64,000 nt of DNA from an uncultured Acetatifactor sp. GTDB taxonomy: Bacteria; Bacillota; Clostridia; Lachnospirales; Lachnospiraceae. Positions 17,861 to 25,888 of the stretch are shown here, piece after piece. A model generated the notes under the pieces. That model was not told the origin of the DNA, searched no databases, and worked only from the letters and a program-made list of their open reading frames with translations. The position numbers and the translations under genes are program-made. Within the stretch, counting starts at the first letter, position 1; each line of letters begins with the position of its first letter. The stretch lies in NCBI GenBank assembly GCA_910578815.1, contig CAJTSE010000005.1:124001-188000 (forward strand). Reading direction: 5' to 3'.

Positions 17861-17888
17861 TTGTATATAGAAAAAAATATGATATAAT
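17861..17888 (+). promoter_or_regulatory. Promoter of the second secreted-protein/lipoprotein module
   Basis: TTGTAT (17861-17866), 16-bp spacer, consensus TATAAT (17883-17888). It lies about 80 bases before the 113-aa secreted protein gene. Confidence 0.7.
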
Positions 17889-17966
17889 AAAGGTGTGTAC
17901 AGATGCACATATTTTTGTGAAAAGCGGATAAAAGCATCATTAACAAATGCAGAGAAGGGGACGTTT

Positions 17967-18308
17967 ATGAAGATCAAGAGAAGTATCGGTATATTGTTGT
18001 GTTGTCTGACTGTTGTTGGCACGTTTTCCGTCAACGAATTGTCGGCGGAGGCTGTTGCATGTACGCACCCGGCGTTTTTGGTGGGCTCACCGAATGGAAC
18101 CATGAAATCATATGATGATGTAAACGGTCATTATGAGATTCGCGGAACCAAGTATGAATGTGCCAAATGTGGATATTCCTATTGGGAGGGCTTATATACG
18201 GTAAAGACAGGCGAACATCTCTATGCGCCGACCGGATTAACAGACGCGAATGGTTTTCCGGTTTATTCTGACTTTTGTGCGATCTGCGGACGAGAGAGAG
18301 GCAAGTAA
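17967..18308 (+). CDS. Small secreted Cys/His-rich protein, copy 2
   Basis: 113 residues, the same length as the product at 12769. Signal peptide of about 28 residues (MKIKRSIGILLCCLTVVG...). The mature part has a CTHP motif and two CxxC pairs (CAKC, CAIC) separated by about 45 residues with HLYAP between, a zinc-ribbon-like arrangement. Aromatic residues follow the first pair (GYSYWEG). The ATG is preceded by AGAAGGGGA. The partner lipoprotein follows 82 bases downstream. Metal binding is inferred from the Cys/His pattern; no function is known to me. Confidence 0.78.
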   Translation: MKIKRSIGILLCCLTVVGTFSVNELSAEAVACTHPAFLVGSPNGTMKSYDDVNGHYEIRGTKYECAKCGYSYWEGLYTVKTGEHLYAPTGLTDANGFPVYSDFCAICGRERGK

Positions 18309-18390
18309 TTTAAATATTATTCAGGGAGGATGGCGGCGATCACTGTCCTCCCATTTTTATGCGAAGAGGCCTATACGGAAGGAGAAGTAT

Positions 18391-20541
18391 ATGGCAAAAA
18401 AATATTTTATCTTATTGATGGCTTTCCTGTTCGGTACTTTTTTGTCTGCCTGCGGGGCGGAAAAAGAGCCGGAGAATGTTTGGCGGGGAATCGGGCCGGG
18501 GGCTGATCTGACGGCCGTCACGGAACGGACGGAATACTATGACCTTACCGTAGAGACGGAAGAACTCTTTGATCTTGGGCTATGGGAGCAAAACCCGGAG
18601 CTGTATTCGGTTTCGCTTATACACGAAGGAGAAATTATATATCAGCCTCTGGGGACACAGTTTTTGGCAGGGGAGCCGGTACAGATCTGGTCTGAAATGA
18701 CAAGGGACGGCGCGGATATTTATCTGTACAGGGAGGATGGGAGCAGAGAGCTTTTGCTGCAGGGAATTTCAGTGAATTATGCTTCAGTGGATTCAAAATT
18801 CAAGTGTTATCTGGACAGGGAAGGGAACTGCTTTTTTTACCGTACGGACTTTTTGATGATTGACGGGCGAGATCAGTATGTGGGCCTGATTGTGAAGATG
18901 CTTCCTACCGGTGACATTTTATATGAAAACAGTTTAGAGCCGGGATTTATGATAAATGATATTTGCCAGATGGAGGATGGCCGGATATATCTGTTGCTTT
19001 ATAATGATACGATGAATGAGCAGGTGCTGGAAGAGCTGGATGCGGAAACCGGGAGGCTGCTTTCGGAGTCTGGGCTGCGGCTTTCCTTTGGAGCTGTGAG
19101 GCTGGGGACGGAAAACGGCTCTCCCGCAGTGGCAGGCTACGGTATCGGCGGCGGCAGCGGCGGAATTGCGGCGGTGGACATGGAAGCGCAGAGTACCTCA
19201 GGGCTTCTGTATTTTCATGGTACATCCTATGGCTGGCATGGTGATTTTGGCGGCTTGCCTCTTCAGGATTTCCGGGTACTGACGGACGGCTCCATAGAAT
19301 TTCTCTGGACTGACAGGGCCGGCTTAAACTGCTTCAGGGAAGTGCTGCGGATGGAAAAGGTGGAAAAGATACCCATTGTTCTGAGGGCAATCATAACCGA
19401 TGATTGGTTTTCGGAACAGGTCGCCCTGTTTAACAGGGAAAACGACAAGTACCATGTGATTCTGGAAAACTGTGGTTACGGCAATGATCTGGAGGATTTT
19501 CGCCGGCTGACCAGCGTTCAGGTGGGAGCGGGAAAGGGGCCGGACATTCTCTGTGGTCAGGACCTTCTGCAGGGCTATCTGGAAGGAATGCTGGAAAAGG
19601 GCGCATTGGAGGTATTAAATCCCTATCTGGAAGCCTCCGGTATCCGGGAAGAGGACTATTTCCCGCTGGCCTTTTCCGCCTGGCGGCAGGGAGATCAGAT
19701 CTACGGTGTGACGCCGAAGATAGAGGCTTATTATGAAGAAGTAGATGCGGAGCTTTTGGGGAGCAGTGAGACGCCTGACATAGAGGGGCTGGCGGACGCC
19801 CTGCTGGCCTGGGAGGAAGGCGGCGTTTACAGAAGGTGGATGGACTCGGCCGGGCTTTTGAATACGTTTCTGCAGGGTACTGAGAATCTTTGGGGAATGG
19901 TAGACTGGGAGAACGGCAGCTGTGATTTTGATACGCCGCTGTTTCGGAAGCTGCTGGAAGCTGCCGACAGGTATGGTGATGACGGCAGGAAGGAAATGGA
20001 GCCCGAAATCGTAAATAAAATTAATCTGATAAGTTTTTTTAGCTTTAACGGATCCGTAGAGCGGAAGGCCAGGGGAAGTGTTCCCTCAGGTGTCCTGTTT
20101 GACGACGGTTGCTACGGGGTGTCTGTTCCACAGTACACCATGGCTGTCAATGCCGCATCCGCTCACAAAGAAGGTGCCTGGGAATTTATCTCCTTCCTGC
20201 TGGGGGATCAGGTTCAGGGCGTTCAAAAAATGTATCTGCCGCCTGTAAAAAAAGAGAGCTTTGATCAATGGCTGGAATGGTTTGTTCCCTATATGAGTGA
20301 GGAACGGACGGAGGCAGGCCATATAATGAGGCCGGCTTATTACGGCGAGAACACCTCGGAGGAAAGGCGGAAGGAGTACAAAAAAGCGCTGGAGGAGATC
20401 AGGCCCCTGCCCATGGGAACGTCGCTGATTCTAACCATCATCGGTGAAGAGGCTGCCTATTATTTTGACGACAGCAAGAGTGCCGACGAGGTCATTTCGA
20501 TGATTAACAATCGGGTACAGCTGTATTTGAACGAACGATAA
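18391..20541 (+). CDS. Substrate-binding-type lipoprotein, copy 2
   Basis: 716 residues. Lipoprotein signal with lipobox LSAC (Cys near 22). The N-terminal part (about 40-330) is strand-rich with propeller-like repeats (IYLYREDGSRELLLQ, NCFFYRTDFLMIDGR, IYLLLYND). The C-terminal part (about 335-716) resembles family 1 solute-binding proteins (EQVALFNRENDKYHVI, VGAGKGPDILCGQDLLQGYL, AVNAASAHKEGAWEFISFLL). Homologous to the lipoprotein at 13232 in length, domain order and conserved AGKGP and C-terminal RVQLYLNER. The ATG follows GGAAGGAG. No transporter permease is nearby, so it may act as a surface sensor or scavenger rather than in an ABC importer; that is inference. Confidence 0.82.
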   Translation: MAKKYFILLMAFLFGTFLSACGAEKEPENVWRGIGPGADLTAVTERTEYYDLTVETEELFDLGLWEQNPELYSVSLIHEGEIIYQPLGTQFLAGEPVQIWSEMTRDGADIYLYREDGSRELLLQGISVNYASVDSKFKCYLDREGNCFFYRTDFLMIDGRDQYVGLIVKMLPTGDILYENSLEPGFMINDICQMEDGRIYLLLYNDTMNEQVLEELDAETGRLLSESGLRLSFGAVRLGTENGSPAVAGYGIGGGSGGIAAVDMEAQSTSGLLYFHGTSYGWHGDFGGLPLQDFRVLTDGSIEFLWTDRAGLNCFREVLRMEKVEKIPIVLRAIITDDWFSEQVALFNRENDKYHVILENCGYGNDLEDFRRLTSVQVGAGKGPDILCGQDLLQGYLEGMLEKGALEVLNPYLEASGIREEDYFPLAFSAWRQGDQIYGVTPKIEAYYEEVDAELLGSSETPDIEGLADALLAWEEGGVYRRWMDSAGLLNTFLQGTENLWGMVDWENGSCDFDTPLFRKLLEAADRYGDDGRKEMEPEIVNKINLISFFSFNGSVERKARGSVPSGVLFDDGCYGVSVPQYTMAVNAASAHKEGAWEFISFLLGDQVQGVQKMYLPPVKKESFDQWLEWFVPYMSEERTEAGHIMRPAYYGENTSEERRKEYKKALEEIRPLPMGTSLILTIIGEEAAYYFDDSKSADEVISMINNRVQLYLNER

Positions 20542-20580
20542 CACGTAATAGGGCTTATTGGATAACAAATATTTGCTTAC

Positions 20581-20609
20581 TTGACGCCGGGAGAAAAATA
20601 AATTATGAT
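20581..20609 (+). promoter_or_regulatory. SigA promoter of the repeat surface protein
   Basis: TTGACG (20581-20586), 17-bp spacer, TATGAT (20604-20609). Transcription would start near 20616, leaving only a short leader before GGAGG at 20622-20626 and supporting the GTG start at 20633. Confidence 0.75.
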
Positions 20610-20632
20610 AGGTACATGAACGGAGGATGTAT

Positions 20633-22849
20633 GTGTCGGAGATAATGACGCAGTGCCTACGGAAAGCAAGAGGAAAGGAAGACGGCAGTAAAATGAAGGA
20701 AGCAATCAAAAGGCGGCTGGCAGCAATGGCAAAAAAGGCAAGGGTGGTGGTGATCGCCATAACCGTCGGAGCGGTGGCGTTTAGCAGCATCAGCTCTGCC
20801 AGGGCGGCAGGCAGGGGTATCGAAGAGGTTTTCGACGAGCATTATTATGCGGATCGGTATCCGGATCTTAAGGCTGCATATGGTTATGACAGAGCAGCCC
20901 TGCTGGAGCATTTCATGAGAATTGGGCTCTCTGAAGGCCGGGTGATGAATGGAATGCTGGACGTGGTCAAATACAGGGAAAAGTATCCGGACCTTCAGGA
21001 GGCGTTTGGGGATGACTGGGATGCCTATGTTGCCCATTACCTTGCCTTCGGAGCCTTTGAACACAGGGACAGCGGCACCGGTTTTGATCCTGTGGATTAT
21101 CTTGAGAGGTATGAGGATTTAGAGAAGGCCTATGGCGATGATATTCTGGCTGCCTACAGACATTATGAAGAATTTGGAAAGCAGGAAGGCAGGGAGGCCA
21201 GAAGTAAGGCGGCAGTGATAGCCGAAGCGGTTGCTGCTGCGCAGTCTGCAGGGAGTCCTTCAAGGCCTGGGGGAGGCTCTTCTGCATCCGGAGATGAGTC
21301 TTCTGGCTCGGTACAGGAAGCATATGAGATCCGAAAGGTAGAGGTTATGGGCAGCGGCCGCATCCGGGTTACCTTAAACCGAAAGACAGAGCAGCCGCTT
21401 GTTTTGGCAGCTTTTAGTATTATATGTAACAGCGGCGGCGCAGACATGACGATTCTGGATGTTTCCACTGAAGACAATATGGTTTATGATCTGGTAACTT
21501 CCTATTACAGGGATCAGGAATATGATATACAGATTACCCTTACCGACGGCACGTCGATTTCAAAGGTCTTTGCCTACAGGACGGATTGTGCGCAGATTGC
21601 CGGCATGACTGCTGTCCGCACGGGGGCAGATGAGGCCGTGATAACTTATAATTCTGATGAGCCGGGATATTTTTATTATATTTTGAAAGAAAATGTGCAG
21701 AGCCGGGCACGTGCGGCGGCTTTCCCTGCGGGAACAGACGAAGCGGCGGCACCCACGGAAGCAGAGGTCATCAGGGACGGTATCCGGACGGAGATGAAGC
21801 AGCATGAGAATGTGATTACCGTTTCCGGCCTGATGAAGGGAATGTCTTATACCATGTATTATGCAGCCGTTAATACGGAAGGCAAGTCCACGCTGGTAAA
21901 CAGCCTTTCCATTGACGGAGAGGTTCATGAAGAGACGGCAGAGGCGATTAAAAGTGCCGAGGCCTTTGCAGAAAAGCAGGCAAACGGTGAATTCCTGTAT
22001 GGCTTTGAGATCGAGCTGGAAACTGCCACGGAAGAGAGCCTGACCCTGGGGCAGTTTGACATCAGCTGTCCGTTGAATGAAACGGCGCTGGGGGAGGTTA
22101 GGACTTCGGATAACCGAATTTATCGTGTATATATGCAGAGAGGCAGCATTCCTAAGGGCAACAATACCTATACAATCCTCATTAGCCTGAATGACGGTAC
22201 ACAGCTAAAGGGCAGCTGTTATCTTGATCTGCAGGCTCCCAGAGTCAGCATTTGGAGTATAGAGTGGGAAAATGAAGATACAATAAAGGTCACTTTTAAC
22301 TCGGATGAAGCCGGTATCCTTTACTATGCGATTCAAAACACGGTAGAGGGGGAAGGCACCACCGCACCTAAGGATCCCTCGGCGATTTATGCAGGCGGCG
22401 CAAAGACTTCGATGGGATATGGTCTGAATTATATCACTGTCAGCGGTGTTTCGGCCGGACAATGGTTCTGCTGTGCATCGGAGGATGCAAAAGGCAACCG
22501 GGAGGATTTCTATAGTTATCAGAAGATTCCTGTATATACTGCGCCGGACCAGGATGAATCATCCTGGCCGCAGATAACAGGAGTAACCCTCACAAACGAC
22601 ACGACAATCAGGGTCGTGTTCGATAAGACGGTTGAAGAGCTTTATGAGAACAGTCAAACCCAGATCAGCGGGCTTAGCGGGAAACCGCTATTTGAGGCGG
22701 TATATGAATCCGAAGGCAGCGTTGAAAAAAATGTCGTGATCATTTCCATAAAGAATGGTATTTCCATACCGAGGGGCAGTCATACCCTGACGGTGGTTTT
22801 GGACGACGGAACGAACAGTACCAGTGTAACGTATGACTTCACGTTTTAG
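20633..22849 (+). CDS. Secreted surface protein with YPDL-type repeats and Ig-like units
   Basis: 738 residues from GTG 20633, which lies 6 bases after GGAGG; ATG 20693 is an alternative. A long basic N-region precedes the signal-peptide core (VVVIAITVGAVAFSSISSARA). Three repeats of about 45 residues follow (about 58-190), each with a Y-x-x-x-Y-x-D-L-x-x-A-x-G core and a HY-x-x-F/I-G-x-x-EGR-like end; such repeats occur in clostridial cell-surface proteins. After a Ser/Gly linker come about 2.5 tandem units of beta-rich, Ig or fibronectin-like sequence, each with a DGT...K/TY turn and a conserved NSDE-G-YYYI stretch. No LPxTG anchor is seen, so attachment is unclear. Confidence 0.8.
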   Translation: MSEIMTQCLRKARGKEDGSKMKEAIKRRLAAMAKKARVVVIAITVGAVAFSSISSARAAGRGIEEVFDEHYYADRYPDLKAAYGYDRAALLEHFMRIGLSEGRVMNGMLDVVKYREKYPDLQEAFGDDWDAYVAHYLAFGAFEHRDSGTGFDPVDYLERYEDLEKAYGDDILAAYRHYEEFGKQEGREARSKAAVIAEAVAAAQSAGSPSRPGGGSSASGDESSGSVQEAYEIRKVEVMGSGRIRVTLNRKTEQPLVLAAFSIICNSGGADMTILDVSTEDNMVYDLVTSYYRDQEYDIQITLTDGTSISKVFAYRTDCAQIAGMTAVRTGADEAVITYNSDEPGYFYYILKENVQSRARAAAFPAGTDEAAAPTEAEVIRDGIRTEMKQHENVITVSGLMKGMSYTMYYAAVNTEGKSTLVNSLSIDGEVHEETAEAIKSAEAFAEKQANGEFLYGFEIELETATEESLTLGQFDISCPLNETALGEVRTSDNRIYRVYMQRGSIPKGNNTYTILISLNDGTQLKGSCYLDLQAPRVSIWSIEWENEDTIKVTFNSDEAGILYYAIQNTVEGEGTTAPKDPSAIYAGGAKTSMGYGLNYITVSGVSAGQWFCCASEDAKGNREDFYSYQKIPVYTAPDQDESSWPQITGVTLTNDTTIRVVFDKTVEELYENSQTQISGLSGKPLFEAVYESEGSVEKNVVIISIKNGISIPRGSHTLTVVLDDGTNSTSVTYDFTF

Positions 22850-22922
22850 GTTTGTCTTGTGTGTAGATTTTCGCGGCATTATAATACGGTTACTACTGAA
22901 TGGAAAATTTGGGGAGCGGCAA

Positions 22923-22951
22923 TTTACAACAACAATATTTTGTGGTAGAAT
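22923..22951 (+). promoter_or_regulatory. Candidate promoter upstream of mutS
   Basis: TTTACA (22923-22928), 17-bp spacer, TAGAAT (22946-22951). A terminator-like hairpin begins right after the -10 box. Confidence 0.5.
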
Positions 22952-22991
22952 AAAGGTAAATGCGCAAATCATTGTGTATTTGCCTTTTTTT
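22952..22991 (+). terminator. Terminator or attenuator between the surface-protein gene and mutS
   Basis: AAAGGTAAATGCGCAA pairs (with G-T pairs) to TTGTGTATTTGCCTTT around a short loop, followed by seven T residues (22985-22991). It could simply end the upstream surface-protein transcript, 100 bases after its stop, or, given the promoter just upstream, act as an attenuator on mutS. Confidence 0.75.
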
Positions 22992-23074
22992 AAAAAACAG
23001 GCACTACGATAGAACGTTGAACATAGTTTGTTCATATGATTTTTATACGATTAGAGAACAGGAGTATACTCACG

Positions 23075-25765
23075 ATGTCCGAGCAGCAGATTCCGGTGGA
23101 AGACCTTACCCCCATGATGCAGCAGTATCTGGAAACAAAAAAACAATATCAAGGATGTATCCTTTTTTATCGTCTGGGAGACTTTTATGAAATGTTTTTT
23201 GAGGATGCCATTACTGTGTCAAAGGAACTTGAGCTTACCTTGACGGGAAAGGCCTGTGGCCTGGAGGAAAGAGCACCCATGTGTGGTGTCCCTTATCATG
23301 CAGTGGAAAACTACTTGACCAAATTGGTCAATAGAGGATATAAGGTGGCTATCTGCGAGCAGGTGGAGGATCCGAAGCTTGCAAAGGGACTGGTGAAGCG
23401 GGAGGTTACCCGTGTGGTTACGCCCGGTACGAATCTGAATGTGCAGTCGCTGGAAGAATCAAAGAATAATTTCCTGATGTGTATTGTATACACGCCTACG
23501 AAAATCGGTATTTCTGCGGCGGACGTTACCACGGGAGATTATTATCTCACAGAGGTTGAGGACCTGGGGAAGCTTAGGGACGAGCTTATGAAATATGAGC
23601 CCTCGGAGGTCATATGTAACGAAGCCTTTCTTGTCAGCGGCTTTGATGTGGACGAGCTGAGAAACAGATACCATATTCCCATCAACGACCTGGAGCCGCA
23701 TCTGTTTGACGATGAGGAATGTAAAAGATTTTTGCTGCGGCATTTTAAGGTTGGTACGTTAACCGGGCTGGGGGTGGAGGATTTTCCCATCGGGCTGCTG
23801 GCGGCAGGGGCTCTTTTACAGTTTCTTTATGAAACCCAGAAGACAGATCTGGCTCATTTTACTCATATTTCGCCATATCTTACCAACAAGTATATGCTGT
23901 TAGACAGTTCCACCAGGCGAAATCTGGAGCTGACGGAGACCCTTCGGGAAAAACAGAAACGGGGCTCACTGCTTGGGGTGCTGGATAAGACGAAAACAGC
24001 CATGGGTGGCAGACTTCTTCGCAGTATGTTGGAACAGCCTCTGATTGAAAAGGAAGGAATGGAAAGGCGGCTGGATGCCATCGAGGAATTAAACGGGGAC
24101 AGTGTGTCCAGGGATGAGATTCGTGAGTACCTGAATCCTGTCTATGATCTAGAGAGGCTTTTGAGCAAGGTGACCTATAAGACGGCGAATCCGAGAGACT
24201 TCATAGCCTTTCGCAATTCTCTTGAAATGTTGCCTGCGGTCAAGTCCGTCTTAAAAGGGTTTGAAAAAGAAGAGCTGCAGGAAATTGAAAACGATATAGA
24301 CAGTCTTGAGGATGTTTATCAGCTGATTCAAAAATCCATAGAAGAGGAACCACCTGTCACAATCAGAGAGGGTGGTATTATTAAGGATGGTTTTGACGAG
24401 ACCATCGACAGGTTAAGGGGGGCGAAGCGGGACGGTAAAAACTGGCTGGCGGAGCTGGAAGAGCAGGATCGAGAACGCACCGGCATTAAAAATCTGCGAA
24501 TTAAATACAATAAGGTCTTCGGCTATTATTTTGAGGTGACGAACTCCTATAAAAATATGGTGCCTGAGGATTACATACGCAAGCAGACTCTGGCCAATGC
24601 GGAGCGCTATACCACTCCCAGGCTGAAGGAGCTGGAGGATACCATATTAAATGCTGAGGACAAGCTGACGGCGCTGGAGTATGATCTGTTTTGTCAGATC
24701 AGGGAGTCCATTGCTCAGGAGCTGGAGCGCATCCAGCGGACGGCAAAGGGGATTGCAAGACTGGATGTCTACGCTTCCCTTTCGCTGGTGTCAGAAAGGA
24801 ACCACTATGTGCGGCCAAAGCTGAATGAAAAGGGAATCATAGACATTAAGGACGGCAGGCATCCGGTGGTGGAGCAGATGATTACCAATGATCTGTTTAT
24901 CGCCAACGATACCTATTTGGACAACGGGAATCATTGCATCAGCGTGATCACCGGTCCTAATATGGCCGGGAAATCCACCTATATGCGGCAGACGGCATTG
25001 ATTGTGCTGCTTGCCCAGGTGGGCTGTTTTGTGCCTGCACGGAGCGCCAATGTCGGTATTGTGGACAGGATCTTTACCAGAGTGGGGGCCTCCGACGATC
25101 TTGCCAGCGGCCAGTCAACCTTCATGGTGGAGATGAATGAGGTTGCCAATATCTTAAGGAATGCCACCTCGGACAGTCTGCTGATTTTGGATGAGATCGG
25201 GCGGGGAACCTCTACCTTTGACGGATTGAGCATTGCCTGGGCGGTAATTGAGCATATCAGCAACAGAAAGCTGCTGGGGGCCAAGACTCTGTTTGCCACG
25301 CATTACCATGAGCTTACCGAGCTGGAAGGCAAAATGAATAACGTGAATAACTACTGCATTGCCGTGAAGGAGTGCGGGGACGACATTGTATTTTTAAGGA
25401 AGATCATCAAGGGCGGTGCGGATAAAAGTTACGGTATTCAGGTAGCCAAGCTTGCCGGGGTACCTGACATGGTGATAGACCGGGCCAAAGAGATTGTTGA
25501 ACAGTTGACGGATAATGATATTATCGAAAAGATACAAAGCATTACCGTGGAGATCAAGGGAGATGGAAAGGCAAAAAAGCAGCCGAAGCTGGACGAGGTG
25601 GATCTGGCTCAGATTTCACTTTTTGATACGGTGACGGATGAGGATGTCTTAAAAGAGCTGATGGAGGTGGAGGTCAATACCATGTCTCCGCTGGATGCCC
25701 TGAATACGCTGTACAGACTGCAGAATAAGTTGAAGAACCGTTGGCAGTGTGAGAAGAACTTCTAA
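23075..25765 (+). CDS. mutS: DNA mismatch repair protein MutS
   Basis: 896 residues from the ATG at 23075, 10 bases after AGGAG (an ATG at 23036 lacks a site). MutS recognises mismatches and recruits MutL. Visible: the N-terminal mismatch-binding motif GDFYEMFFEDA (Phe-x-Glu), the lever and clamp regions, the ATPase with Walker A GPNMAGKSTYMRQ near residue 627, LLILDEIGRGTSTFDG (Walker B and signature) and FATHYHEL. Length and order match MutS1. It is followed by mutL and miaA in the standard clostridial arrangement. Confidence 0.97.
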   Translation: MSEQQIPVEDLTPMMQQYLETKKQYQGCILFYRLGDFYEMFFEDAITVSKELELTLTGKACGLEERAPMCGVPYHAVENYLTKLVNRGYKVAICEQVEDPKLAKGLVKREVTRVVTPGTNLNVQSLEESKNNFLMCIVYTPTKIGISAADVTTGDYYLTEVEDLGKLRDELMKYEPSEVICNEAFLVSGFDVDELRNRYHIPINDLEPHLFDDEECKRFLLRHFKVGTLTGLGVEDFPIGLLAAGALLQFLYETQKTDLAHFTHISPYLTNKYMLLDSSTRRNLELTETLREKQKRGSLLGVLDKTKTAMGGRLLRSMLEQPLIEKEGMERRLDAIEELNGDSVSRDEIREYLNPVYDLERLLSKVTYKTANPRDFIAFRNSLEMLPAVKSVLKGFEKEELQEIENDIDSLEDVYQLIQKSIEEEPPVTIREGGIIKDGFDETIDRLRGAKRDGKNWLAELEEQDRERTGIKNLRIKYNKVFGYYFEVTNSYKNMVPEDYIRKQTLANAERYTTPRLKELEDTILNAEDKLTALEYDLFCQIRESIAQELERIQRTAKGIARLDVYASLSLVSERNHYVRPKLNEKGIIDIKDGRHPVVEQMITNDLFIANDTYLDNGNHCISVITGPNMAGKSTYMRQTALIVLLAQVGCFVPARSANVGIVDRIFTRVGASDDLASGQSTFMVEMNEVANILRNATSDSLLILDEIGRGTSTFDGLSIAWAVIEHISNRKLLGAKTLFATHYHELTELEGKMNNVNNYCIAVKECGDDIVFLRKIIKGGADKSYGIQVAKLAGVPDMVIDRAKEIVEQLTDNDIIEKIQSITVEIKGDGKAKKQPKLDEVDLAQISLFDTVTDEDVLKELMEVEVNTMSPLDALNTLYRLQNKLKNRWQCEKNF

Positions 25766-25888
25766 AGACGTCCCATCATAGGATGGGAAGCCACATTCCG
25801 CTTTGCGTGACCTATGCGCTTTGCGCAGGCAGAAACATCTTAAGTCCCAATATTGTTAATGAGATTTTCAGGAGAAAGGTCAGGGAGT

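Noticed and set aside
23018..23032. GAAC...GTTC inverted repeat upstream of mutS as a LexA box
   Set aside because: The half-sites are 7 bases apart rather than 4, so it does not fit the Gram-positive LexA box.
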